Shown here: positions 1 through 7,507 of the stretch, in pieces
Position numbering within the stretch: the first letter of the stretch is position 1
Layout: every line of letters begins with the position of its first letter
From: CAISDA01 sp050258555
Lineage (GTDB): Bacteria; Bacteroidota; Ignavibacteria; UBA10030; UBA8401
DNA length: 37,686 nt
NCBI GenBank assembly: GCA_050258555.1
Contig: JBLMZA010000018.1
Span: forward strand, 1-37,686
Direction: 5' to 3'
The notes under the pieces: model-generated
What the model was told of the DNA's origin: nothing
The model's input: only the letters and a program-made list of their open reading frames with translations
The model's database searches: none
Made by a program: the position numbers and the translations under genes

Positions 1-2460
1 GTCTCTGTAGGGCTTGCCGCCGAGCCCCGCAACGGAGCAGACATGGTTGAGATTCACGGTGCCGTCCGCATCCATGCCGAGAAGCGTCGTGGCGATGCCG
101 TTGAAGGATTCTTCCGCGAGCACTCTGAAGCGCTTCTCAAGCAGGCCCAGATTGGCGCCGCGCGCATACGCATAGGTCAGCATCGCCGAAACCGATGCCT
201 CCCGGTAATTGCCCTTGCGTTCGGGCTGATCCACGATCTGCGACCAGAGCCCGGTCTTCGGAGCGCGGAACCGGGCGGTCGCATCGGCAAGATCGCGGAA
301 GATCGTCTCGAGTTCCATGCGCTTCGGATGCGACTTCGGCATGAGATCGAGCACATCGACAAGCCCCATCATATACCAGCCGATCGAGCGGCCCCAGAAA
401 TTGGGCGAGCATCCGGTCGTCCGATCGGCCCACTTCTGCTCCTTCGATTCATCCCAGCCGTGATAGTAGAGCCCGGTCTTCCGATCCTTCATGTGGCGCG
501 AGGCAAGCATGAACTGGAGCGCCGCATCATCGAACGCCTTGTTCTGTTTGAACTCTTTGGCATAGAGCGCGTAAAACGGCTCAGCCATGTAGAGACCGTC
601 GAGCCACATCTGATGGGGGTAGATGAGCTTGTGCCAGAAGCCTCCCTCGCTTGTTCTCGGGTGCGTCTCGAGCTGGCGGCGGAGCGTATCTGCGGCCGCG
701 CGGTATTTCTTCTCCTTCGTGGCGTCGAAGAGATGGATGAGCGCGCGGCCCGGAGCGATATTGTCGAGATTGTAGTCGGTCATCGCATACGTGGCGATCG
801 AGCCGTCCGGCCTCACATAGTAATCGGCGTTCTTCCTGACGTAGTCGAAATACTTCCGGTCTTTCGTCTCGCGCCACAATCGGTAGAAGGCCTCCATCAT
901 GAGCCCCTGCTCGTAATTCCACTTCGCGCTTTTTTTCTCGGCGTTGTATGTGATCGAATCCGGATGGAGCGCAAGGAAATTGTCGGCAAGCAGCGTGGAC
1001 CAGGGCATGAGGCGCCCGGCGCGCGTTTTTTTCTCGTCCGAAATATCGAGTCCGTTGAGATGCACATTCCTGAAATGCACATTCTTCACATACTGCATCA
1101 CGTTCGGCTTCGCGATATTCGTGAATGTCGAATTGGTGATCGTGAGATTCTCGACCGGCGCGCGCTTGTAGGCCTGGATGAGCACGGCATACTCGCCCTT
1201 CCTGCAGGTCATCGAATCGATCACGATCGTGCGCAGCGTGGGCGTGAAGCGCCCCGCATCGCCTTCCTCGTACTGGAAGTCGACGATGAGCGCGGCTTCG
1301 GCCACCTGTCCCACGCGGATCGAGCGCGCATAAAAATTCTCGAGAAAGCCGCCGCGCACGGAATTCGTCTTGAAGCGCAGCGCGCGGTCGAGCCTCGGCG
1401 AATCCATGTCGCAGTTGTCGGCATACACGTTCTGGACGCCGCCCGAGACCTCGCTGCCGATGACGACGCCGCCGTGCCCGTCGAGCATCTTGCATCCGGT
1501 GATGACGACATTGCGCGTGGGCACGTTCACGCGGCGTCCGTCCGCGTTGCGGCCCGACTTGATTGCGATGCAGTCGTCGCCCGTGTTGAAGAGCGTCTCC
1601 TTGATGAGCACATCCTCGCATGATTCCGGATCGCATCCGTCGTTATTGGGACCGAGTCCGTTGATCGTCACGCGGCTGACCGTGATATTCTTCGAAAGCA
1701 CCGGATGGAGGAACCACATCGGGGAATCCTTCAGCGTCACGCCCTCGATCAACACGTTCTCGCACTTGTAGGGCTGGAAAAAATTCGGGCGCAGATACGA
1801 GCCCTGGCCGAAGACGCGCTCGGCAACCGGCGTGCCGGCTTCGCCGTAGGCGATGAGTTTTTTTCTGGCCTCCTTCTGCGACGGCTCGCCTTCCTTCCAT
1901 CCGTACTGCTTCTTCCCGTTCCACTTCCACCAGGTGTCGTTCGATCCCTGGCCGTCCAGGACGCCCTCGCCCGTGACGGCGATATTCTTCTGTGCATAGG
2001 CGTAGATGAGCGCCGAATAATTCATGCACTCGACGCCTTCCCAGCGCGTGAAGACAAGGGGGAGATACTTTGCCGGATCGGTCGAAAATTTCACGACGGC
2101 GCCGCGGCTGATATAGAGATTGACATTCGAGCGCAGATGGATGGCGCCGGTCGACCAGGCACCTTCGGGCACGATGACGCGTCCGCCTCCGGAGTTCGCG
2201 CAGGCATCGATGGCGCTGCGGAAGGCCTCGGTGCAATCGGTCATGCCGTCGCCTTTGGCACCGTAGGAAGTGATCACAAAGTCGCGCGCCGGAAATGTCG
2301 GAGGCGCAATGCGCGAGAGGATGCGCGCCCGGCCGCTCCATCCGGCACTCGAGGCGGCAGGCGCAGCGGCAGAGGCCGCACAAGAGAACAGTCCGAAGAG
2401 GATGAGCGCACACCATGCGCGCCCGGGGAACAGGTGTCGGGTCGAAGTCGGCATCGTCAT
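1..2460 (-). CDS. GH28-GH105 fusion: polygalacturonase plus unsaturated rhamnogalacturonyl hydrolase (C-terminus beyond window)
   Basis: 820 residues are visible and the frame is still open at base 1. The N-terminus is hydrophobic and ends in a possible lipobox (LFSC), so the protein is exported. Residues ~45-480 are a GH28 right-handed beta-helix: NNDGCDPES (~270), TGDDCIAIKSG (~295), GHGG (~329) and RFK (~362) correspond to the catalytic Asp, Asp-Asp, His and Arg/Lys sites of polygalacturonases. Residues ~490-820 are an (alpha/alpha)6 GH105 domain with WLDGLYMAEPFYA (catalytic Asp) and WGRSIGWYMMGLVDVL; the last residues, NHVCSVAGLGGKPYRD, are typical of the GH105 end, so roughly 50-70 residues are missing. 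GH28 cuts galacturonan or rhamnogalacturonan backbones, and GH105 removes the terminal unsaturated uronic acid left by lyases. ATG at 2460 is chosen; 2454 is equally possible and neither has a clear ribosome site. The promoter and operators lie just upstream. Confidence 0.9.
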   Translation of the reverse strand, partial: MTMPTSTRHLFPGRAWCALILFGLFSCAASAAAPAASSAGWSGRARILSRIAPPTFPARDFVITSYGAKGDGMTDCTEAFRSAIDACANSGGGRVIVPEGAWSTGAIHLRSNVNLYISRGAVVKFSTDPAKYLPLVFTRWEGVECMNYSALIYAYAQKNIAVTGEGVLDGQGSNDTWWKWNGKKQYGWKEGEPSQKEARKKLIAYGEAGTPVAERVFGQGSYLRPNFFQPYKCENVLIEGVTLKDSPMWFLHPVLSKNITVSRVTINGLGPNNDGCDPESCEDVLIKETLFNTGDDCIAIKSGRNADGRRVNVPTRNVVITGCKMLDGHGGVVIGSEVSGGVQNVYADNCDMDSPRLDRALRFKTNSVRGGFLENFYARSIRVGQVAEAALIVDFQYEEGDAGRFTPTLRTIVIDSMTCRKGEYAVLIQAYKRAPVENLTITNSTFTNIAKPNVMQYVKNVHFRNVHLNGLDISDEKKTRAGRLMPWSTLLADNFLALHPDSITYNAEKKSAKWNYEQGLMMEAFYRLWRETKDRKYFDYVRKNADYYVRPDGSIATYAMTDYNLDNIAPGRALIHLFDATKEKKYRAAADTLRRQLETHPRTSEGGFWHKLIYPHQMWLDGLYMAEPFYALYAKEFKQNKAFDDAALQFMLASRHMKDRKTGLYYHGWDESKEQKWADRTTGCSPNFWGRSIGWYMMGLVDVLDLMPKSHPKRMELETIFRDLADATARFRAPKTGLWSQIVDQPERKGNYREASVSAMLTYAYARGANLGLLEKRFRVLAEESFNGIATTLLGMDADGTVNLNHVCSVAGLGGKPYRD

Positions 2461-2483
2461 GGGAAAAAGGAGGACGGTTAACT

Positions 2484-2505
2484 TTATCGGTTCCTTTAAC
2501 GGTAA
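2484..2505 (-). promoter_or_regulatory. Tandem operator-like sites of the form TTANCGNTWA
   Basis: Two near-palindromic 10-mers centred on CG, TTATCGGTTC (2484-2493) and TTAACGGTAA (2496-2505), start 12 bp apart. A partial third copy (CGGTTAAC) lies at 2475-2482. They sit immediately downstream of the -10 box of the GH28-GH105 gene, where a bound repressor would block transcription. The same pair with the same 12-bp phasing is found at 16698-16719. A central CG with A/T-rich symmetrical flanks is typical of LacI-family operators; the regulator itself is not in the window. Confidence 0.6.
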
Positions 2506-2508
2506 CTT

Positions 2509-2537
2509 AAAGTATCAACATTTCAGAGGAATGTCAA
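2509..2537 (-). promoter_or_regulatory. Sigma-70-like promoter of the GH28-GH105 gene
   Basis: Read on the minus strand: TTGACA (2532-2537), a 17-bp spacer, then TACTTT (2509-2514). The -35 box is a perfect consensus. It lies about 50 bp upstream of the start codon, with the operator-like repeats between. Confidence 0.65.
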
Positions 2538-2592
2538 GAGATTTTTCCACTTTTTCGGGGTGTCTCCGGCCGGAATTTCATGCGTTCACGGC

Positions 2593-2621
2593 TTGGATTT
2601 CCGGCGGGGCTTCCTTACATT
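2593..2621 (+). promoter_or_regulatory. Probable promoter of the dCMP deaminase gene
   Basis: TTGGAT (2593-2598), a 17-bp spacer, TACATT (2616-2621), 77 bp before the chosen start codon. Spacing and composition match the other promoters in the window. Confidence 0.45.
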
Positions 2622-2697
2622 GAGGCATTCACGAACCCATCACCGCGTTCATTCATCCACTCAGGCTTTTCACACAAGACAGGATCAACGGAACACC

Positions 2698-3144
2698 ATG
2701 GAATATACACGGGTCGATTGGCACGAATACTTCATGAATATCGCCGACCAGGTGGCCACGCGCTCGACATGCGGCCGCAAACATGTCGGCGCCGTCATCG
2801 TGCGAGACCGCACGATTCTTTCGACCGGCTACAACGGCAGCGTGCGCGGCGGCGTGCACTGCGACGATGCCGGACATGACATGGAAAACGGGCACTGCGT
2901 CCGCACCGTCCATGCCGAAGCCAATGCCGTGGCGCAGGCCGCCAAAAACGGCGTGGCCATCGACGGCGCCGAAATATATGTGACGGCCTCTCCGTGCCTC
3001 ACCTGCTTTAAGCTCCTGGCCAACAGCGGCATCCGCAAGATCTACTACCAGGAATTCTACCGCGACGAGCGCATCAACACATACGCCCAGGAAGCGGGCA
3101 TGAGCCTCGTCTATATGGGGAAAACAGCAGAGGCCGCGTCGTAA
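2698..3144 (+). CDS. Deoxycytidylate (dCMP) deaminase
   Basis: A 148-residue zinc-dependent deaminase of the ComEB/dCMP deaminase type, which converts dCMP to dUMP and so feeds dTMP synthesis. The zinc site is clear: HAEAN supplies the His ligand and catalytic Glu, and PCLTC (PCxxC) supplies the two Cys ligands. The N-terminal part carries the family signature TCGRKHVGAVIVRD, and the substrate-loop segment GYNGSVRGGVHC includes an extra His/Cys as in dCMP deaminases with a second metal site. The open frame extends 46 codons further upstream, but MEYTRVDWHEYFM at 2698 aligns with the normal start of the family, and an AGGA lies 13 nt before it. It is a single-gene transcript, divergent from the pectinase gene and convergent with the next gene. 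Family assignment is firm; a broader CMP/dCMP specificity cannot be ruled out. Confidence 0.93.
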   Translation: MEYTRVDWHEYFMNIADQVATRSTCGRKHVGAVIVRDRTILSTGYNGSVRGGVHCDDAGHDMENGHCVRTVHAEANAVAQAAKNGVAIDGAEIYVTASPCLTCFKLLANSGIRKIYYQEFYRDERINTYAQEAGMSLVYMGKTAEAAS

Positions 3145-3161
3145 AACACGAACGCGGCCTC
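3130..3161. terminator. Stem-loop at the end of the dCMP deaminase gene
   Basis: Perfect 10-bp inverted repeat: GAGGCCGCGT (3130-3139) and ACGCGGCCTC (3152-3161), with a 12-nt loop that contains the deaminase stop codon. No T-run follows on either strand, so it is not a classical intrinsic terminator. It sits between two convergent genes and may stop or stabilise both transcripts. Confidence 0.4.
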
Positions 3162-3212
3162 ATCGGTGTCTGTGCGCAGAGTCGGAGCACGGGAGTGTGT
3201 GCGTCCGGGCGC

Positions 3213-5030
3213 TTATCCCTGCACGGGATCCGGCACGGTGATCCGCTTGAGCTCCTCTTCAAGCGCGAGAAGCTGTCGCTTCATCGCCTCGCGGTACTGG
3301 TCCGTTTCGCGCGCAAGCTTCGGGATGAGCGACTTGTAGTAGGCGATGCCCTCCATCATATTCGCCTTGAATCCCGTGAAATATTTCTGCTCCTTCGACG
3401 TGATGCGGCCCAGATGCTTGTCGATCTCGCGCTGCAGATAGTCGACATACAGACGCAGCTCGTTGATGAACATGTTGGGCCGGTCACGCTCGGCCAACAG
3501 GTTGAGCCGCCCGTATATATGGCCGACCATTTCTTCCAGCGAGGCGATCTTCGAGAAAAAGGCGAGGTTCGGTCCGGGACAGACCGCCACCGCGAGCGGC
3601 GTTTCTTCCTGGTCGTGCCCTTCGCTGTTGATGACGCCCGGCGCGGCCAGATCCTCGCACAGGCACGCCTTCTCTTCGAGCTTGGCGATCGTGCGCGTGA
3701 GTTCCTCTTCGGGCATCCCGCTGGCTTCGAGCTGCTTGATCTTCAGCGACTGATATTTCCTGGATGCCGTACAGATCGGCGTCTCGGTGAATTCCGTGTT
3801 CGAGACCAGATATTTTTTCGTGCAGGGGCTTCCGGGACGGCCCTTTTCGACGCGCCGGGCGATGAGCTCGTGGCTTGAACTGCCGCGCACATTGTTGAAG
3901 GGCACGCCCAGCGGCGAGGCGTCGCTCAGATAATAATCTTCTTCCTTCGCTTCGGAAAGCATCCGGCGCGTCGGCTCATCGAGATTCGTCGCCTCGGGCA
4001 CCAGAAGAAACGGCGAGCCCCAGCCCGTGCCGTCCACGCCGTGGTACTCGCGCAGGAACCGGTCTTCTTCCGCCGTGCCGATGCCGCCCTGCACCGTCAC
4101 GCGGATCGGGAAGGGTTCCAGAATCGATGTCCCCTGCCGCTCCTTCAATGCCGCCTGATAGAGCGAAAAAAGCTCGGTCTGCAGCTCCATGCGACGCGTC
4201 TTGAATTCCTCGAGGATCGGTCCCATGAGCATGCCCTCGGTGGCAAAGGCGTGACCGCCGCAGTTGAGCCCGGATTCGATGCGGTATTCCGAAATCCAGA
4301 CGCCTTTTTTCGCCAGGATCTTGCCCTGGATCAGGGCCGAACGGAAATCGCTCACTTTCAATATCACCTGCTTTTTCAACCGGCCTTCGGCATCGGGCAG
4401 TAACTCGGGGCACTGTCCCATGTAGGCAAAGAGCCGCGGATTGAGTCCGGCCGAGAGCACGACGGCCGATTCAAGATCGCTGTTGAGGAAGCCGCGCAGC
4501 GCGGCCACCGCATCGGAGAATTCGGCCGGCAGCGGCTCGCCATCCGGACCGCGGTTGATCTTGTCGAGCTTGGTCATGATATTCACGTCGATCGAGCCGG
4601 GAGTGACGGCGCTGCGCAGCGTTTCCTGCAGCGTCGTCTGCACCTGTGCGTCCTCTGTCTGCATCATGCGCTCATAGAGCGCTTTGAGCGGAGAGGTTTC
4701 GGCAAGCATCTCGAAATATTTGACGAGCTCGCTTTTGCTGTCGAAGGCCGACTGCTTCAATTCGGCGACCTGCTTCTGTATCGCGCGGTGCATGAGATTC
4801 AAATACGCCGTGATGCGGCGCGCGCGCGAATCCTCTTCCTTCGGCCCGATCGGCGTGTACTCTTCGCCGTAGAGCGAGGCATAGTGCTTGCGCATGTGTT
4901 CGATCAGGATATCGTCGACAATGGAGACGACCGAGGAGATGCCGAAGCGGCTGACGCGAAGCGGTGTATCAATGGAAAATGCGAGGCCCAGCACCGGAAT
5001 GTGGAACGAATGAACAGATGAATCGGACAT
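3213..5030 (-). CDS. Conserved 605-residue protein with a nitronate-monooxygenase-like (FMN barrel) signature
   Basis: I do not recognise a named function. It is a soluble, full-length protein with no signal peptide. SGLNCGGHAFATEG (~253-266) and VQGGIGTAEEDRFL (~313-326), followed by GVDGTGWGSPFLLVPEAT, have the order and spacing of the FMN/phosphate-binding strands of the NPD/nitronate monooxygenase TIM barrel (compare GGIGT...GADGVQ.GTRF). The N-terminal GISSVVSIVDD also fits such a barrel. Several Cys lie in the C-terminal third (C403, C420, and a CLC near 455). The last ~110 residues are strongly charged helix. It is monocistronic, with its own promoter overlapped by an inverted repeat. 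A flavin-dependent role is inference; similar long proteins in FCB genomes are, to my knowledge, uncharacterised. ATG at 5030 has no strong ribosome site. Confidence 0.75.
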   Translation of the reverse strand: MSDSSVHSFHIPVLGLAFSIDTPLRVSRFGISSVVSIVDDILIEHMRKHYASLYGEEYTPIGPKEEDSRARRITAYLNLMHRAIQKQVAELKQSAFDSKSELVKYFEMLAETSPLKALYERMMQTEDAQVQTTLQETLRSAVTPGSIDVNIMTKLDKINRGPDGEPLPAEFSDAVAALRGFLNSDLESAVVLSAGLNPRLFAYMGQCPELLPDAEGRLKKQVILKVSDFRSALIQGKILAKKGVWISEYRIESGLNCGGHAFATEGMLMGPILEEFKTRRMELQTELFSLYQAALKERQGTSILEPFPIRVTVQGGIGTAEEDRFLREYHGVDGTGWGSPFLLVPEATNLDEPTRRMLSEAKEEDYYLSDASPLGVPFNNVRGSSSHELIARRVEKGRPGSPCTKKYLVSNTEFTETPICTASRKYQSLKIKQLEASGMPEEELTRTIAKLEEKACLCEDLAAPGVINSEGHDQEETPLAVAVCPGPNLAFFSKIASLEEMVGHIYGRLNLLAERDRPNMFINELRLYVDYLQREIDKHLGRITSKEQKYFTGFKANMMEGIAYYKSLIPKLARETDQYREAMKRQLLALEEELKRITVPDPVQG

Positions 5031-5122
5031 ACAAATCTTTTTTCTTTTTCAAATCCACTCCATCGCTTCAGAAACAGGAAAACCTCCGGCAGTGAAAATG
5101 AAGGAGTGCGGATGGTAATGTC

Positions 5123-5152
5123 ATAATGTGCGATTTTTTTTTCTTATTTCAA
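5123..5152 (-). promoter_or_regulatory. Probable promoter of the 605-residue protein gene
   Basis: Minus strand: TTGAAA (5147-5152), an 18-bp A-rich spacer, CATTAT (5123-5128). It is overlapped by the inverted repeat 5128-5160, so a protein bound there could block it. Confidence 0.4.
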
Positions 5153-5160
5153 AATCGCAC
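5128..5160. repeat. Perfect 10-bp inverted repeat in the divergent promoter region
   Basis: GTGCGATTTT (5128-5137) and AAAATCGCAC (5151-5160) flank a 13-nt T-rich centre. It lies between the divergent genes starting at 5030 (-) and 5236 (+), over the minus-strand promoter and 17 bp upstream of the plus-strand -35 box. A two-site operator or cruciform is possible; it is not placed like a terminator. Confidence 0.6.
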
Positions 5161-5176
5161 CCTCATCCCTCAGGAC

Positions 5177-5205
5177 TTGATTTCATACACATGGGGCTCT
5201 ATATT
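5177..5205 (+). promoter_or_regulatory. Promoter of the plus-strand GNAT-like gene
   Basis: TTGATT (5177-5182), a 17-bp spacer, TATATT (5200-5205), 31 bp before the start codon at 5236. Both boxes are close to the sigma-70 consensus. Confidence 0.6.
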
Positions 5206-5235
5206 GAAGCAACAACCCGGAAGGAGACCTGGAGT

Positions 5236-6105
5236 ATGGCAACCGTTCAACCGGCGGATCTCGGCATGTTCGACGACATTCACGCCCTTCTTCGGCAGTT
5301 CAATAACCCGCGCCTGGGAGCGGCGGAATGGCGCGGACTCTTTACCTATCCGTGGCGAAACCCGTGCGATCCGCCGGGATATGTGCTTCTGGACGGCGCG
5401 CGCGTGGTGGGATTTCTGGGAACGGTGTTTTCGGAACGCAGGATCGGAGAGCGCACGGAACGCTTCTGCAACGTGACCAGCTGGATCGTGCTTCCCGGCT
5501 ACAGGGGCGAGAGCATCCGCATGGTGCTTCCGCTTCTGCGCCTGCCCGAGTGCACCATCACGAACTTCAGTCCCTCCGCGACCGTCACGCGCATCTTCGA
5601 GCAGCTGGGATTCGCCTATCTCGACACGCACGCATTCATCTTCTATCCCGGTCTCCGCTCCTTCCGGCTCCTGCGCGAACGTCCCTATGAACTCATCACG
5701 GACCGCGCGCGCATCGAAACGCTCGTCTCGGAGGCCGATCGCACGCTCTTCCGGCATCACCGCGATTTCCGGTGCGGGCATCTCCTGCTCTACAGCCGGA
5801 AGACGCAGTCGTACTGCTATCTGATCTACACGACGATCATCAGAAACCGCCTTCGCTTCAATCACGTGCAGCATGTGGGCGATCCGGAGCTGTTCCTTGC
5901 GCACCGGGAAAACATCGGCGCGCGGCTCTTTTTCGAGACCGGCACGCCGTTCCTGAAAGTCGACTGCCGGCTCCTCGGCTCGCCGCGCTCCATTGCCGGC
6001 AGCATCCGCTTCCGCGTGACCTGCCCGCGCATGTACAAGTCGACGCGCCTTGCCCCGTCCGAGATCGACAATCTCTATTCCGAACTGCTCATTCTCAATC
6101 TCTGA
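5236..6105 (+). CDS. GNAT-like acyltransferase (289 aa)
   Basis: The fold pattern fits an N-acyltransferase: a strand ending in PGYVLLDGARVVGFLGTVF, then the acceptor strand SWIVLPGYRGESIRMVLPLL, in which PGYRG takes the place of the acyl-CoA/ACP pyrophosphate loop (usually R/QxxGxG/A). FEQLGFAYLDTHAFIF is the usual last helix-strand unit (compare YEKLGF). The remaining ~140 residues may hold a second, degenerate GNAT half. The start at 5236 follows AAGGAG by 9 nt; the frame is open further upstream but would run into the inverted repeat. It is convergent with, and only 11 bp from, the end of the minus-strand GNAT gene of the acyl-ACP operon, which suggests a shared pathway. Substrate unknown. 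It has no transmembrane segment or signal peptide and should be cytoplasmic. Confidence 0.65.
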   Translation: MATVQPADLGMFDDIHALLRQFNNPRLGAAEWRGLFTYPWRNPCDPPGYVLLDGARVVGFLGTVFSERRIGERTERFCNVTSWIVLPGYRGESIRMVLPLLRLPECTITNFSPSATVTRIFEQLGFAYLDTHAFIFYPGLRSFRLLRERPYELITDRARIETLVSEADRTLFRHHRDFRCGHLLLYSRKTQSYCYLIYTTIIRNRLRFNHVQHVGDPELFLAHRENIGARLFFETGTPFLKVDCRLLGSPRSIAGSIRFRVTCPRMYKSTRLAPSEIDNLYSELLILNL

Positions 6106-6116
6106 GCTCCTCCCTG

Positions 6117-7196
6117 TCAGAGCACCCAGAGATCTCCTTCGAGCCGGGAAAGGAACGCCCTGCCGGCATCGATGGCATGGAGATATTCGGGACATTTCGC
6201 ATGCACGAGCATCCAATTGCGTCCCGGCATGAAATAGCACCGCTTCTCGCGCAGCGTCTTCATGAAGCGCGGCTCCAGACGCCCGGTCAGTTCCGAAGCG
6301 CCGTGACGATAGGCGTGCGCGAAGAGATGATCGAGCACCAGAGGCGCCGTCTTCTCCTGCGCTGCGATCTGGAAGACCACGCTCGGCCCCTCGTGATTCA
6401 AATAATACATGTACCATCCGGCGATCTCGCCGCATTCCGTTCGGACGAGTTTCTTCTGGAGCACGCCGTTACGGCGCTCGCCTTCGAGCACCGAAAGGAG
6501 CCATGCAAGGGATTGCTGCGTATAGACCGGTGTGAGCAGGCAGGACTCCATCATCGAGGGCAGCGCCTGAAGCATCACATCCGCCGTGAGCTCTTCATCG
6601 TCGCCCGAGGCGTATGAGCCTGCGGGCATACGAAGCGGATTGACGCTCAGATGCGCCAGCGCCCTATCGGCGGCGCTGCAGACAGGCCGGATGACCGGCG
6701 AGAGCGCGCGCATCGCGCGGCGCTTCGAAAGCAGCCGGGCAGCAACCGATGCGGGCCTGAGAAAGCGCCTCCAGTAAATGCTGTTGAGCAGAGAGGACGG
6801 ATGACCGAGCCGCGTCCAGAGCTGATGCACCACTTCCACCGCGTTTTCTCCCATCGACACATCCTGCGGACCCTCCAGGAGTTTTCGGAAGAGCTGCAGG
6901 CTTGCCAGCGTCGAACGATCGACCATGAGATGCTGAAAGATGGCCGCGCGGAGCCTTCGGCCGTTGTAGGACATGGGACGCATGATCACGCCCAGAAATC
7001 CGGAGATCCGGCCGCCTTCCTCCTCAAAGACGAGCGAGGTGATTTCCGGATCCGTCCACGGACTCGCGAAGCAGACTTCATGGAATATCCGCGCCTGGCG
7101 TTCTGCCGATACCCCGGAGGCGGAGGGAAAGAGTTTGTCGTTGAGTTCGACGATCTGCGGAATATCCGACTGCTTTAGCGCGCGTACACGGCTCAT
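6117..7196 (-). CDS. GNAT-like acyltransferase (359 aa), last gene of the acyl-ACP operon
   Basis: Starts MSRVRALKQSDIPQIVELND, the typical opening of a GNAT domain (beta1-alpha1). The strand SLVFEEEGGRISGFLGVIM follows, then AAIFQHLMVDRSTLASLQLF where the cofactor loop would be; the classic RxxGxA loop is not evident, so cofactor binding may differ. The C-terminal part (~240-355) looks like a second GNAT-type unit (GEIAGWYMYYLNHEGPSVVF; LFAHAYRHGASELTGRLEP). The start at 7196 has AAGGA 9 nt upstream; the frame is open 22 codons further, but that extension would overlap the ACP gene. It lies 52 bp after the ACP gene. It probably accepts an acyl group from that carrier protein (inference) and transfers it to an unknown amine or hydroxyl. 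Other possibility: a FemAB-like or sugar N-acyltransferase. Confidence 0.65.
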   Translation of the reverse strand: MSRVRALKQSDIPQIVELNDKLFPSASGVSAERQARIFHEVCFASPWTDPEITSLVFEEEGGRISGFLGVIMRPMSYNGRRLRAAIFQHLMVDRSTLASLQLFRKLLEGPQDVSMGENAVEVVHQLWTRLGHPSSLLNSIYWRRFLRPASVAARLLSKRRAMRALSPVIRPVCSAADRALAHLSVNPLRMPAGSYASGDDEELTADVMLQALPSMMESCLLTPVYTQQSLAWLLSVLEGERRNGVLQKKLVRTECGEIAGWYMYYLNHEGPSVVFQIAAQEKTAPLVLDHLFAHAYRHGASELTGRLEPRFMKTLREKRCYFMPGRNWMLVHAKCPEYLHAIDAGRAFLSRLEGDLWVL

Positions 7197-7248
7197 CGTG
7201 CGTCGTCCTTTATAGAAAGAGCGGGGATCGCTCTGGTTATCCTGGCAC

Positions 7249-7488
7249 TCAGCATCCGGCAAGTTCGGCCACGGTGCGCACGATCTCGCTGAAGCTGGCC
7301 AATGTCACAATGCGTTCGTCGGGAATCTCGATCTTGAACTCCCGCTCCAACGCCAGCATGAGCCTGATGTGGGCAAGCGAGTCCCACACGGCAACGGTCT
7401 GCGGCGTGATATCGGCGCCGAAGGCGGCAAGATCGATCTGGAAGATGTCGGCCATCAGCCGTCTGATTCTCTCGGCAATCGCCATCAT
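7249..7488 (-). CDS. Acyl carrier protein (79 aa)
   Basis: A stand-alone carrier domain of normal length. The phosphopantetheine attachment site is Ser37 in VWDSLAHIRLMLALE (DSL motif), preceded by a typical helix I (AIAERIRRLMADIF) and followed by helix IV with EFKIEIPDERIVTLASFSEIV. The sequence is closer to discrete carriers of secondary-metabolite or polysaccharide loci than to fatty-acid AcpP, which has the longer DSLDTVELVMALEEEF. The start at 7488 follows a GGAAGG ribosome site. It lies 19 bp after E1-beta and 52 bp before the GNAT gene. No ketosynthase, acyltransferase or phosphopantetheinyl transferase is in the window, so its acyl group must come from elsewhere; the adjoining E1/E2 genes are the obvious source. 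Confidence 0.9.
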   Translation of the reverse strand: MMAIAERIRRLMADIFQIDLAAFGADITPQTVAVWDSLAHIRLMLALEREFKIEIPDERIVTLASFSEIVRTVAELAGC

Positions 7489-7507
7489 TGATTTTTTTCC
7501 TTCCTCT

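Noticed and set aside
43..2416. Several open frames on both strands within the pectinase gene
   Set aside because: Only the minus-strand frame from 2460 gives GH28 and GH105 motifs in order.
3130..3161. The inverted repeat as a CRISPR-like or mobile-element end
   Set aside because: A single copy at a gene end, with no flanking direct repeats, and better explained as an end-of-transcript hairpin.
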